From Dolomedes plantarius (Eukaryota > Arthropoda > Arachnida > Araneae > Dolomedidae), in NCBI GenBank assembly GCA_907164885.2, contig OU015490.1:19134113-19198112 (forward strand): a stretch of DNA of 64,000 nucleotides, in the 5' to 3' direction. Positions within the stretch are counted from its first letter, which is position 1. Every line of letters begins with the position of its first letter. Below are positions 22,001-34,079 of the stretch, piece after piece. The notes under the pieces were generated by a model. That model worked only from the letters and a program-made list of their open reading frames with translations. It ran no database searches and was not told the origin of the DNA. A program made the translations under genes and the position numbers.

Positions 22001-25000
22001 AACTGCTCAGTGAGTGCTGTTCTTATTGTAACTGGTTATGGTTGAAGTCATGTTATGCATATTTTAAAACTTCCCATTTCTTTTGAACATTCGGGAATGC
22101 ATTGTTTATCTAAGTTATTACAATATGTTTTTAAATTAACAAACAGGATTTTTAATTGGATGTGCAATTAAAAGATCCCTAAATATTACCTAAGGCAAAA
22201 TTGGACTAATTTTTTTCTGAATGAATACATTGAGGTTAAAATTAGAAAATACTTAAAAATAGAGGTATTATAAATATCTTGCATACAGATTTAAAAATTC
22301 TCAATCTGTAAAATATTGTATATTTATTTTGCATATTTCATTACAGGACAGTTTTAATGGGGCTGTTAAAACATATCATTTATTGTATGAGCTTTGTGGA
22401 TAAAATGAGAAATGTTATATTCAAGACAAATTCCTTTTTCATTCTGCTGTCATTACATTCTAATCAGTTTAAAATTTTAAACTTAAGTTTAATTTCTAAA
22501 TATTTTTCAATTCAAATATTCTTAAACCTCTAAAGCAACTGTTAATAAAAAAAATTGCCTCTGAAAACCTGTGGGTAAAAACAATAACTGGTTGCCAACT
22601 AATAAGCTTTAATGTCTTTTCAACCTGTTTTTCTGCATTAATCAAAAATACAAGAATCTAGAATCCCAAGTTACATAACTTTAGCTAATCAGGTCAAAAT
22701 AGTATATCAAATCAACTAATAATTTTCAATTGAATGTGTACTGGTATAATGTCAATGTACTCATAATAACCAGAAGTACATCACTGACTATTTAAGATCA
22801 ATAATGAGCAATTTGGTTTGGTTTGGGGCACTACGATCAACTTTTTGCTACACGAGGGCTAATTAGACCGGGACCTACAGTTTAAAGCCGATTGTGAATG
22901 GCTATAAACATCCATGCCAACAGTGGGTCTCTAACCCACAGGATCTGAACCGAATCCCAGCATCCTAGCCATTTGGCCATCACCTGGCATGAGCGCTTTG
23001 AAGACATCTCTATAGATCACTGGCTCTTAACCTCTTATCAGGGATCACTTGTTTAAAAATAATAATAATAATATTAATAATTCATCTGGGACTATTTCCT
23101 AACCAACTCCTGTATTTGTAAAAATGTGTTTTAATTTTCTAAGTGAATAAACTATTTAGGATAAACAACTTTAATAAAAAGATATAAACTTAATAAATTT
23201 AACATTAAAATAAACTTAATAGAAAGCATAAATACCTATGAAGAACCAAACATTAATGAGATTTTTTGAGCTTGCACCTGCTTTATTAGCTGTAAAATTG
23301 CTGCAATGCCCTGTTAAAGAAAATATATTAGGCAGAACAGTGATTTTTTCCATACTTAAAATGTCAGGAAACAAAAGAAATGGAAGAATTTTTAGAATTT
23401 CAAGAAATAAAATTTTATGTTCTCAACTTTATGAAATTTGCAGTCATTTTAAAATGATGATGCCAATATTTTTTAAATCACTGCTACCTTCGCATACTAC
23501 TTATTGAGATCCCCTGGACCATCAGTTAAGAACCATTACTATAGAGGATATTGGCATATGGATTAATGCATTTAGCATTTGCAAAAAAAATGTCATTGCA
23601 TTTATTTATTTTATTTAATTTCCCTTCCTTTATACATCATCTTCAGTAACACTGTAATCATCTTATTGGTCTAATTGATATAAATAATAGTTCAGTTCTT
23701 CATAATATATATTTTTATATAGTTAGATTTTAATATGTTTCAATGTTTATTAGAATTAGGAATTCGTCAGCCACAGTCTAGTACACTTGGACTATACAGT
23801 GGAGAAAAATTTGTGTTTAAAGAAAGTCGCTGGTATATTTTTACAATAGCCAATTTCTTGTGGCATTATGGACTGTCTATATTTCATTTATTCAAGGATG
23901 TGAAATCAATGCTGGAGGACTTCAGCAGGTACAAAAATTTTCTGAACATTATCCAATTATTTTATAGTTTTATATCTGTTTTTGAATGAAATAGGTCTTC
24001 TGATAAAACACATTTAACCCTCAAGTAGTACAGTGGGAGTCAGATCCAACCCAACCCAAGAGTGTGCCTTCCCCTCTTGTATTCTCCCCTCTCAATGCAA
24101 GAGATGAGTTAACAAGGAACCCTACCAGCCAGTCTTGCAACAGATGTTCGAGCGTTTGCAGTAAATACGAGTGTCTTTGTTGAAAAACTTTATTCATCAT
24201 CACTAATAATTTTTTTTTATTTTAATTTTAATTTTTTATTTTTTTTTTAAGGTCAAAACTGTCATCATATATATTTTTGGCATTGTGCTCAGAAAGTTGG
24301 TTTCACCAACTTCTAAAATAAAAACAAGAACAAATTAATGAAGACTAAATTACATATTAAACCTAATATATACAACATTCTATGTAAATACCAGAGAGAT
24401 TTTCTTTATTTAGCAAAAAATAATTAAATGTTATTATACAACAAAAACACTTATTGTGTACTTATTTCTACCAAAAGCCTCATCAAAAAAGAGGTCGGGT
24501 CGAATCCAACCAGACCATACCATCTATTTCATCTCAAACCACTGTACCATTTGAGGGTTATTAAGTTCAGAATTAGTTTTAACTAGATGAACTTCTATTT
24601 GATTTCCATTTAAAAAAGTATAATTTCTTTGAAGGAAGATATTAAAGATCAGAAATAAATGGGATAGTGCTTAGAAACATTCATTAAATTCTAAAAAAAA
24701 ATAATTAAATGGCCAATTTTGATGAAAAAGTCCAAGTTTTTTTCATTGCTTGTCTTTAAAGACTATAATTGTAGATTTGTAAAATAGTGTTTGTTTTTAC
24801 CTTATCAGCCATTCGAGGCAGAGATATACTATCGTTAAATATTTTTAGTTAAAAGTTTAAATTGGGAATCAGTCTTATTGTATTAGAAAGATTATTTGAA
24901 ATATATATTTTACTAATAATGATTGAAAGCAAGATAATGATTGAATTTAATGATTGAAATCAAGATTATTTCTCAATTATGTTTTCATCTCCAACATTAT

Positions 25001-28000
25001 GTTCTCTCTCTAAATTTGTTTGATTGAAAAAATTATTTTTTTCAGTGAAGCAAATTTTTACAAACACTTAAAGAAGAAATTTGAGTTGGAGAAATTTTTA
25101 GGGGATGGTTTTCTGATCTAGTTTTGACACATGTAATTGAAACTTTGCTAATTATGGTTGTGGTTAAAAAAAGGCCTCAAAACCTATGTTTCTTTACAGC
25201 AAAAAAAATATATATAAATCCATTGCTTTTTATAAATATAAACACATAAATAAGAGAGATAGTAAACAGATACTGTTATACTTTTTGTCATAAGTACATT
25301 TCATATTTTAGATTGTTATTATTCTGCAAATTCATTAATCATATCCTTTTTATAAATCTTATCAAATGTACACTTTTTTATTTACCAGTGCTGAAAATGT
25401 TTTGAGATTTTTGTGTGAGATATCTTTTATGATTTAATACATTTCAGTGTTTCTTAAAATTTGATTTTTAAACATATTTGTATGAGGCTGAAATCATAAG
25501 AATTTTATGTGTTATTATTTGTTTCAGAATTTACAGTCTGCAACAAAAAGGTTATGCTTACACTTCTGTTGATCTGTTGTTAGACTCTATGAATCCATCC
25601 TTCACAAACATGACTCGATCAACTATTTCTAGCATTTTACTCGAAAAGGGTTATCCAGAAAGATTTATAAATGAGTTAGTTCAATCTGTCATGATGGTTA
25701 ATTATGGCCAAACTAACAATATATCCGGTTTTGCTGGTAAGTAATTTTTTTTCTTATACAGGGTTTATATTATGCATAAGGAGTCTGTCTTTCTTCATAT
25801 TTACATAAATGACCTAAAAATTCTAAAATGTTTAGGGTTTTGTTTTTTAAGGTATTCTGGTAATTCCTTATTTTTTACTGAATCCTAATTAGCCTTAAAC
25901 TAAGTATCATATTGTACTGTTCATTGTGAATTTTTGACTTTCTCATTTACATGTTTGGTTATCATGATGCAATTTCTTTGAATCCATTCTTCTGTGATAT
26001 AGTGTAAACAACTACTACTAGTTTTTTCTCCCCCATATGTTTTATGCTAGAAAATGGTTGCTTAGTAGGTTATCTAACTTAGTTTCTGGAGTTGTCATGA
26101 TATTTATTTATGGACAAACTAACACTTTCTCGAAGTGCAGATATTATATCTAGTAATTCGACAGACTAGTTTGTCTTTTAGAACTTTATCCATACAAACA
26201 TGAAAACATACGTATAGTTGCATATAGAAATTGCAAATGGGCTTAAAATTGGACAGTAGATATCTCTAGGGGACATAAACGTAGTGTGCTTCTAACTTTT
26301 GGGGGGGGGGCACGAATTGAATTCAGTTAGGGCCCTCCTCCACGTATTGACTGCGTGGTGGGGTCCTTAAAATATTAAATATTATTTTTTTTCAAATTGA
26401 ATAACAACGGAATTGATGTTTGAGTAGTATTCAAAAGTTATATGACAAAAATAAATATAATATAAATAAAATGAGAAAAAAATAGCATAAAATTTTTGTT
26501 ATGGATCATATCATTGTTAAAAACTATTAAGGCTAAAGACATAATCGGAATCTTCAGTTTTACAGTTTGAAAAAACCAACTTTCTTAAATGTTTTCTAAG
26601 ATTTTCTACGAATGTGTGTATGGCACTATGACTGCTTGACACAAGGGTTATTACCCTGCAGAGCTCCTTCGAAAACTAGTGTTCACTGCTGGGTCACATG
26701 ACTGCAACAAGTGTTCTTGTGAATGCTTAAGACTAACACTATATGAGTTTGGAATTTGACTAGACTGTTATATTAAGTTAAGGCTTGCACAGTTTTTTCC
26801 AATGGCAAAGGAAAATGACAAACTCTTACAAATTAACAAGATTAACAAGGAACATGAAATATAAAAAAAAGGAACAGTAAGAGAAAAAAGTCAATGTCCC
26901 ATCAGTAGATGTCGTGTACTCCAATATCGCTTTACCTCGGAGTCTCCACGCAGAGCCGAGCATCCCAACAAATGGTTCCTGTCCATGATTTCATCTTTTC
27001 CACAAAGTGGGCAATTAGGACTCGCAAAAATGCCAATTCGGTGAAGGTGGTTCGCCAGGCAGTCATGGCCTACCGTAAGTCTGATTTCCGCAACAGCCTT
27101 TTCACGGGGCTTATCTGAAATATTTTGACCCAAGCTATTCCTCCAACTTCTTGAAGAAATGCGAGAAGTGAGCAATGCTTTCCAGTTTTGTCTCATTAGA
27201 TTTTTGATAGGCTTGCGCAAGGTTCAGAGAGGCTTTTGAACTCCTGAATTTTTATTTTAGATTATTAAGAGTCCTATATTTTGTCTGGTACTTTTCAAAA
27301 CCCTTTAATCTGAGCATTATTTGTCCTTGTTCTTTACAATGTTGTTTCTTCTTCACATGCTTGATTATGGTAATATAACTCCTGCTTACGTTGGACTGAA
27401 TATTCTAAATTATTTGTTTCAATGTCATGCCCTTGTAATTTAAAATTTTTATTGTTTGACTGCAACTAAGTATATCTGTCGTTTGTGTTGAATTTTCTGA
27501 CTGTAAGGTGTGGTGGCCACTATGTTCTATTTGCATTTTTAATACAGGCAGAAAATAAAATTCTCCAATGAATAAGAGCTCATAACATGTTAAATTCTTA
27601 AATATTCATGTGTGTTATTTAAAATTCCTATAAAATTCTTTAATTATATTTTACAAAATTGAGTGTAATCCCATTTGTGTTAAACCTTCATTTTCATTAA
27701 ATATGTGGTGTCCTTGGATCTTAATAAATTATGTTTCCCTTAGAATAAAAATAAAATTTTAAGTTATCACCTGCCTTTTTTTTTCAACTTTTAGTTAAGA
27801 ATGACTTCTTTGAGTTAAATTTATTTTTCCAGAATTATGAAGTCTGATTGGAACACAATTTAGCCTCATATTTGAAATGAAAATTTGCATTTGAAGATAC
27901 AAAAAGAACTGTTAAGTGGTCTTATCTTTATTTAAATGTCAGGTAATATCCAAAATGCCACTGGTATGGGTCTTTACATGCTTATACAAAAGATAAAAAT

Positions 28001-31000
28001 TTTGAAACCACAAGGTTTTACAAATTTTCTGATTTTGTTTGTCTGAAATATATTCTACAGATAGCTATAGAAGCATGAAATACAGCGCAAATGATGTTCA
28101 AATCATCTATAAAAGCTCTGTATTTTTATCCCACTTTCTGCTCAATTTTGATACAAACTTTGTTTCTTCTAATGCATCTGGTACAGTCATACCTCGGTAC
28201 TCGTTGCATTTCGATGCTGAAAAATTGCTTCAGTACTTGATGCTTGCTCTTTATGTCATCAAAGAAAGACTGAAATAGGTTGAATAACAAAATTTTGTTC
28301 AAAAGTATCACCCTGCCAAAGTTCTAGCAAGCCAGAATGTGGGCTTGTATAATGATCAATGTCTCACTTCAGAAACATTATGAAACATAGGCAGAAGCAA
28401 GTTTCTCTCGATAGGTTAGTAGTGAAACCCTAAATCTGTCTATAACAGGGATCGGGGGTGTTACGAGACAGAAAAGAGAAAGAATCCCTGTGCAAGCACC
28501 TGATGTTTTATTGGCAGTAGACTCCCCTTCCAAGCAATAGCCCCTCTCCTCCTCTACTTCGGCACTGTCCTATGAGGCCATCAACTCCTTTCAGTACACG
28601 TTGAGTGAAGATAACTTGTATTTTATTTTATCTAATTATTATTTTAAATTATGTCTGCCTAGTTTAAAGATTTTCTACAAAAATATAACCCCATCCATTT
28701 ATAAATTGCTCAGTAAAATGTTAAATTTCTGGTTTTCTGGAACGAATTAATAAAATTTATATTACTTCTTATTGAAATATTCGTTCAGTACTCATTCCGT
28801 CTGGAACCAATTAACATTGAGTACTGAGATACCACTGCAGGGCCCAATTTAGAAAATTCTTGACTATAGGCACAACTCAGGATGGGGGCCCCCTAACACT
28901 TATGTGGGCATAACATTTCCAAAATTGACACACACAAAAAAATAATCACGAATCATTATGAATGTATCATTTTGTCAAGAATTGGCTATTTGAAGCGTAG
29001 AAGCCTAGAACATTATCAAATAACAAAAAGTAATACACCATATTTACTTCACCATTAAAACACCAATACAATGCAACCAGAAAAACTTATTAATCCCTTA
29101 TATACACTATAATATACATATGATGAATTATACATATAACTATACATATGATGAACCTATCAATCAAATTTGAAAGGATATAAAAAAAATTACTATTAAA
29201 AAAGGTAAAATAAAAATTGAATTGGGAATTTTTCTTTTAAAATAAAAATTTTGGGGGGCCCCTAGGCCCGGGCCTATTGGGCCTGTACCAGTGGGGGGCC
29301 CAGGGGGCCCTGGCCCCCCCCAAAAGTAGAAATATTGATTTTGCATTATAAATATTTCTATTCATTCATCTTGGCCCCCCATGCATTATAAATATTTTTA
29401 TCCATTCATCTCGGCTCCCCCCAAGAAAAAATCCTAGGTGCGCCACTGGCCTGTACCACTGTACTTTGTCTGGAGGACATTCACTCAACCACATCATAAT
29501 ATTTATTGGCTATGACGGCACCATGTAGGTGACATAGCACTACCCCCTCTTATCCATCTCCCAAGGAAGGGGGAAAGAAACAATGTCATGTGGTTCGTCT
29601 CTCGCAGATTGGAGCAGGAACACTACACTAGATTCTTTTATCATATTTGTCTTACAGTTTAATGATTTATTTTTTTTTTCTGTTTTCTGTCTAAGATTTT
29701 AAAAGTGTTTTATAGTGTTTTCATAGCTGATGTTTTAAAGCTATCCATGGCTGAAATATTTATTGTTAATAAAATGGTCAAGCACTGAAAAATTAAGAAA
29801 ATTGAAAAATTTGAAAAATTTAATTTCAAACAACCATTCACTATTGTAATTATATTAAGTGAAATTTAAAATATTGGTTTCGCACTTAATTTGAGACAAG
29901 TTTTGTATTTTTAAATAAAATCATCCCAGAGTAACTTTTGTTACAGCATTGTAGGATATTTTGATAAAGATTAACGAGGGAAGAATCTTCTAAGATGCAA
30001 GAATAAATCTTCTAGGAACTAATGGTTCATAAATTGATCATTTTTTGCTTTAATTTATTTTTTTACATACTTAGTAAACTTGGGAAAAAAATTTAAAGAT
30101 AATAATTTCTTTTAATTGTATATTATTATCATTATTAAAACTCCATATTTATTTGTATGTATATGGAATACAGTAGTGAACCAAAATATAAAATATATTT
30201 TTTTATCAAAATATAAAAATCCCAGTGTATATAATCAGAAATAAATAATTAAAATGAAACATAAATGAAGTTTAAATTTGAGTGTAAAATAAAATACTTA
30301 ATATAAAACATGATTTGATTGTTTTTAATACTGTAATATTCAATTGATAGTTTATTTTCTATTTTATTATTAATCAAAAGGAAAAAAACTGAAAATGCAA
30401 TAATTTAAAATGCAAATGATTAATGCTGATAACAAACACTTAGATTGTTGTATAAATATAAAGGTTAGAGTAACTAAAATCTCTCTAGTAAAACTTTTGG
30501 ATTGAGTGAAAGTTGTTTATTCTGCAGAATATTAAGACATATGTCAAAGAAAAGGAGCTTAGCCTAAATGTAATTTTTGCTAAATTTCTTTCTTGTAGGT
30601 TTTGTATCCCTTGCTGGAGCAGAGAATAATCTCTGGAGTGTTGAAGGGGGAAACAAGTTGATCCCTGAAGGACTGCTTGAAAAATCAAAGGCTGATTTTA
30701 TTAAAGCAAATGTTCTTGAAATAGCATTACTTCCCGATGAAAACTTTTCTGTTAAGTACCAAGAATCTGCCTCAAATGAGCCAGTGAAGTCAAAGAAATT
30801 TGATATTGTTATCTTAAGCACTCCTCTTATCAAGGGTAACACCAATATCAAATTTGTGAATTTCAGTAAAAGTTTTCAGCAGTATGAACGCACATATCAC
30901 CAGACTGTTAGTACATTTGTCAAGGGTACACTGAATCCTTACGCATTTAACGATAATTCCATACCAGATGAAATTTTGACTTTTAACAATAGTCTTATTT

Positions 31001-31365
31001 TTAACAGCATTGGCAAAAATTCTCCTGTGGATAATGTCAAACATGTTGATGTCAAATCTGTGTATAAAGTCTTTAGTCAAGAGACTTTAAGTGAAGAATC
31101 AGTTGGAAAATTATTCAAAAATGTTGACTTGGTCAAGGAAAAAGTGTGGCTGGCTTATCCACACTACAAGCCCCCTGAAAAGTTTGTACCTTTCATTTTG
31201 CACCCAGGACTTTATTATACAAATGCTATTGAGTTGTCTGCTAGTGCTATGGAAATGAGTGCTATATCTGCAAAAAACATTGCCTTACTAATACACAATT
31301 TTTGGAAAAATACAGTAGATAAAATTGATCCTGATAAACCCAATATTTTAAGAGATGAACTATGA
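15955..31365 (+). CDS. PCYOX1: prenylcysteine oxidase (PCYOX1-like), five exons
   Basis: A FAD-dependent thioether oxidase: in the family it cleaves prenylcysteine, released when prenylated proteins are degraded, to cysteine, a prenyl aldehyde and H2O2, in the secretory/lysosomal compartment. Exons are 15955-16030, 21103-21309, 23760-23928, 25528-25736 and 30599-31365. All junctions are GT...AG, phases (1,1,2,1) agree, and the total is 1428 nt for 475 residues, close to vertebrate homologues (about 505). The signal peptide is at residues 1-20. The FAD-binding GxGxxG is AIIGGGIGGTSCAYF at about 26-40. Later landmarks are YEAGGS, VNYGQ, LWSVEGGNKL, YPHYKPPEK and SAMEMSAI, all matching the family in order. 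The protein ends RDEL. The ATG in TTCACCATG opens directly into the signal peptide and fits. The exons have no stops. Confidence 0.95.
16031..17762 (+). other. PCYOX1 intron 1, proximal part
   Basis: AT-rich, with a 63-codon stretch at 16753-16944 and a 73-codon stretch at 17354-17575 that have no domain signature. A small ATACATAT/ACATAC-rich run lies near 16955-17010. Nothing else is supported. Confidence 0.5.
17763..18622. mobile_element. Tigger/pogo-like non-autonomous element, family A, copy 1
   Basis: It starts CAGTGATTTCCGCTTATAAG after TA and ends with the complement of CAGTAACTACCGCTTATAG before TA. TTATAAGC-type words repeat near both ends (GATTCTTATAAGCGG, GATTCTTATAACC). The interior resembles the copy at 45797-46802 base for base over long stretches. 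No transposase frame survives. The ends and TA target fit pogo/Tigger elements. Confidence 0.8.
18623..21102 (+). other. PCYOX1 intron 1, distal part
   Basis: AT-rich. Short (TG)n/(GA)n runs near 20005-20045. An open stretch of 87 codons at 20244-20507 shows no family features. No gene is supported. Confidence 0.5.
21103..21309 (+). other. PCYOX1: PCYOX1 exon 2: Rossmann FAD motif
   Basis: The acceptor is CTCTTTCAG at 21094-21102 and the donor GTAAAT at 21310. It carries GGGIGGTSCAYFL, FEKDEIGGRL (the acidic residue binding ribose and the GG-R/K motif) and YEAGGSIIH. Intron 2 is 2450 bp. Confidence 0.92.
22810..22988 (-). mobile_element. tRNA-derived SINE (intron 2)
   Basis: On the minus strand from about 22988: GGTGATGGCCAAATGGCTAGG resembles an A box (TGGCCAAATGG), and GGTTCAGATCC about 35 bp later resembles a B box. 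This is the internal RNA polymerase III promoter layout of a tRNA head. The tail runs to about 22810. Confidence 0.55.
23018..23538. mobile_element. hAT-type MITE in intron 2
   Basis: The ends CACTGGCTCTTAACC and GTTAAGAACCATTA are imperfect inverted repeats. CTATAGAT (23010-23017) and CTATAGAG (23539-23546) form a 7/8 target duplication, the 8-bp size used by hAT elements. No transposase is visible; the 89-codon open stretch inside is featureless. Confidence 0.7.
23760..23928 (+). other. PCYOX1: PCYOX1 exon 3
   Basis: The acceptor TTAGAATTAG is weak; an alternative AG six bases earlier (23752-23753) would keep the frame and add two residues (EL) before GIRQPQ. The chosen site gives LGIRQPQSS, matching the family spacing. 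The donor is GTACAA at 23929. Encodes GLYSGEKFVFKESRW. Confidence 0.85.
24018..24557. mobile_element. piggyBac-like MITE in intron 3
   Basis: TTAA at 24014-24017 precedes CCCTCAAGTAGTACAGTGG. The right end is the complement of CCCTCAAATGGTACAGTGG, followed by TTAT (one change from TTAA). TTAA targets and CCC...GGG ends are typical of piggyBac. GTCAGATCCAACCC and GGGTCGAATCC form subterminal complementary words. No transposase frame. Confidence 0.65.
24558..26269 (+). other. PCYOX1 introns 3-4, no further element recognised
   Basis: Apart from exon 4 (25528-25736) the stretch is AT-rich with poly(A/T) runs. Nothing else is supported. Confidence 0.5.
25528..25736 (+). other. PCYOX1: PCYOX1 exon 4
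   Basis: The acceptor is TTGTTTCAG at 25519-25527 and the donor GTAAGT at 25737. Encodes RIYSLQQKGYAYTSV through MMVNYGQTNNISGFAG; the NYGQ motif is highly conserved. Intron 4 is 4862 bp. Confidence 0.92.
26270..26600. repeat. dispersed repeat F, copy 1
   Basis: The stretch GTGCTTCTAACTTTTG...AATTGAATTCAGT...CCTCCTC through TCTTCAGTTTTACAGTTTG matches 56880-57240 in opposite orientation. No terminal repeats or coding were resolved. It includes a G run at 26300-26310. Confidence 0.75.
26860..27240 (-). mobile_element. LINE ORF2 C-terminal fragment in intron 4
   Basis: Minus-strand open frame 27220-26891 with EIRLTVGHDCLANHLHRIG, CPLCGKDE and RNHLLGCSAL, the conserved CxxC...H...C tail of I/R1-type LINE ORF2. 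The stop is followed by A-rich sequence (on the minus strand) near 26860, as expected of a 3' end. It is 5' truncated at about 27240. Of the LINE pieces here it is the least damaged. Confidence 0.8.
28184..28837. mobile_element. Tigger-like element, family D, in intron 4
   Basis: It starts CAGTCATACCTCGGTACTCG after TA. The right end is the complement of CAGTGGTATCTCAGTACTC, an imperfect inverted repeat of the CAGT...GTACTC type known from pogo/Tigger MITEs. The interior near 28440-28620 may hold another insertion: it includes TTTTATTGGCAG and CCCCTTCC-rich text unlike the flanks. Confidence 0.6.
29230..29455. mobile_element. C/G-tract MITE copy (family P) in intron 4
   Basis: Contains GGGGGGCCC runs, ATATTGATTTTGCATTATAAATATTT, CATTCATCTCGGC and the end CCTAGGTGCGCCACTG, shared with the copies at 33493, 44155 and 56372. 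The left end is obscured by G/C homopolymers and possibly a second copy. Confidence 0.6.
30599..31365 (+). other. PCYOX1: PCYOX1 exon 5: C-terminal lyase-like domain
   Basis: The acceptor is TTTCTTTCTTGTAG ending at 30598. A single 255-codon exon holds the rest of the protein including LWSVEGGNKL, YPHYKPPEKF and SAMEMSAIS, and ends RDEL with stop TGA at 31363-31365. Confidence 0.95.
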
Positions 31366-33180
31366 GTAGTATTACAAGTATGAATTAATGAACTCAATCA
31401 CATTTAAAGTACTGTTGAAAATTGTTTCACTCAGGAGAGCAACACAAATTCGAAAGGCCTTGAAAAGTTTGAATTCACCCAAATCCTTCAAAAATGTTTT
31501 TCCATGTAGCCTAACGTCTCTGTTCAAACATAGCATGGAATATTTTAGATATAACTAGACAAAATTATTGGTAAGATGTAGAGACACTGGTCAAAATCTT
31601 TCTTAAGACAGTGCCTTGATCCAAGTGTGGACGTATTAGATAAAAATCTAAGAGCCATGGCAGAAATTCTTCTGTAATCATTGCCTTGGTGAAAGATTAG
31701 ATGTTGGTAAGAAAGTTATGAAAGGGAAAGAAAAATTTTAATTTGACAACACTGAAGATAAGTGAATTTGCAATAGAGTGATGTTAAAAGCTAACAGTCT
31801 CCATGAGTGGAATCAGTTTAAAAATTACCCAAGATTTTTTATTTTAAAGATATACTTAAAATTTCTGAAGAATTCCAGACTACTGAATATCTCTAGCTAT
31901 CTCTCATGTACCATGAGTTTTTAAATTCTGTGATAGAACATTGAAAGATAAATATTTTCTGTGTTGTATACAGAAAAATAATAAATTAATATAAACACGA
32001 CAGCAGTTAACTGTATAGCAGTGAAATAATTTAATGTAATTATTTAAAATAATTTCTTTGAAATATTAAGGATAATGTATATGTTAAAGGTGTCTGGTTT
32101 GAATGTGTGTGGTGGCACAAGATTTTAAAAAAGTGAAAGACAATTTAGTTTAAGAGAAGTATCTAAGCTTTCAGTAATTCTCCTAGGGACCAGTACTGTC
32201 TTCTGTAAATGTGTTTTTTTTTCACATATACAAACCCCATTTGCAAAGGGGTATCAAATTTTTGTCAAAGTTCCTGAATGTAACGAGATCTGTATATCCA
32301 AGGCTTTAGGGTATTTCAGGGGCTTTAGGGGCTTGTTAGGTATTTCAGTACCACTAAAAGATGAAATAATTGTATTCCAAACAGTTGTTGAAAATTCCTT
32401 TTTCTGTCAGTTTTTTTCTCACCTCTTCAAACACCTTGAATTGTTCAGATATATTTTGATTTTCAGCATTGTTTAAAGTACTTAATATCTGCAATAATTG
32501 ATGAAAATGCTTAAAAACTTCACTAATCCATCTGTTACAAAATCCTTCATAGAATTTTAATATTAGGTTTCCATATCCCAGATATAAATATTAATTTTCA
32601 GTATAGAAATAAATGTCTAAGATAAATTAATATTTAATTTTCTGTTTGAAGTTTTGGCAAAAATTTAGTTAGATTTTTAGTGGTGAAAAGAGAAGGTTTA
32701 TTACAATATTACTTGTCAAGACTTACATATTCATCAATTAATTTTTGAGTGGAAAAACACTATTTTCCTTAGTGTTCTCATATTAGTTAAAATTCTTTTT
32801 AAACTCTATTTTTATATTCATTCAATTTTCCATCCTGAAAACAAACTGTAATCTGCAAACACAATTTTTCTGCATCTCTAGACTTTCATTTTTAAAACCA
32901 TGTGCTTTTTATATGAATATAAGGACTTTTCTATGTTATCTTTGTGAAACTATGCATATAGTGTGTAATGACATATTTCAAAGTTTCAGAAGTTCACATA
33001 TTGGTGAAAAAATTTGTCCACATCAATATGCTTTGTTTTTACATGAATGCAAAACATTGTCAGCTAATACTTTGATTATGAATATCTTGTTTATTAAGAT
33101 GTACAATATATTACACTACTGTTATCTACTGTTTGTGAAGTTTGTGTTACGGCAAATAAAGTGGTGTACATAAATGTGTA
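31366..33180 (+). other. PCYOX1 3' UTR (probable) and polyadenylation signals
   Basis: No gene lies after the stop for about 2 kb. AATAAA occurs at 31980-31985 and in GGCAAATAAAGTGG at 33155-33160, followed by a TG-rich run; the latter is the better distal site. An 86-codon open stretch at 32913-33173 is featureless. Confidence 0.45.
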
Positions 33181-33492
33181 TTGTATTTTATAACCTAGCC
33201 TTTTTAAAATTCAACAAGAATGTCATCGTGTTAATTAGTATTATATTTTTGAAACTGATGATGGTTATCTTGAACTGTTTAGAAGTGTGACATATATGAT
33301 CAATTAATCAATTCAGTGTTTCATGTTTTATGACCATGACAACTTTACACACACTAAGTTAGAAAAAAATGTGTAGACACTTTAGTGTTTTGATGTTTTA
33401 TTCTAAGGATGTTTAAGTTCCCAATTTGTAGACCTAAATAAACTGGAGCTTTAGTAAAAATTACATTTTACACTCTATATGGCTTACTTTCC

Positions 33493-33664
33493 AGTGGCGT
33501 AACCAGGGGGCTCTGCCCCCCCCCCCCAAGAAGTAGAAATATTGATTTTGCATTAGAAATGTTTTTATTCATCCATCTCGGCCTCTCCCCCATGCATTAT
33601 AAATATTTTTATCCAGTCATCTCGCCGCCCCCCCCCCCAAGAAAAAATCCTGGGTGTGCCACTG
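33493..33664. mobile_element. C/G-tract MITE (family P), complete copy
   Basis: Ends CAGTGGCGTAACCAGG and the complement CAGTGGCACACCCAGG form an inverted repeat of about 16 bp. The inside has two poly(C) tracts (near 33515-33528 and 33627-33638) and twice the ATAAATATTTTTAT-like word. Non-coding. Confidence 0.7.
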
Positions 33665-34079
33665 TTACTTTCTATGAGTTTTTTATAATTTTCTTGTGTA
33701 CTGTTCTACTGCTTCAAAGCATTTGTGTGTTCTGAAACAGCAGTTGGGTGAATCACTCTAGCCACTGAAAATAGTCAAGTTTATCCGAATAGGTCGATAC
33801 GATTGGAGCTGTGTGGTAGCAACTCTTCCATTCTTCTGCAGCTCCGAGTACCACATGCTGTATGATATGGTCTTGGAGTAGTGCAGAGTCTGCTTTATTC
33901 TCTAGTGTGTATCTGTATTTTGTAGACATATTCTAGGGGGAGTACTTCCTCCCTTTTCCCCAAATATATTTACTTTATGTATTATTGCATGTGTACTTAA
34001 GTTTTAGTTAGTATCAACCAAAAATAACCCTCAAGTATGTTTTGCATAATACTTTCAACTCTCGTCTATCCCTCATATA

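Noticed and set aside
22910..22988. Functional tRNA gene
   Set aside because: Only box A/B-like words; no paired cloverleaf arms could be completed, and a SINE body follows.
23238..23507. 89-codon frame in intron 2
   Set aside because: Lies inside the hAT MITE and has no domain.
28039..28278. 79-codon frame in intron 4 considered as an extra PCYOX1 exon
   Set aside because: Exons 4 and 5 join in phase and match the family without it, and its right part lies inside a Tigger-like element.
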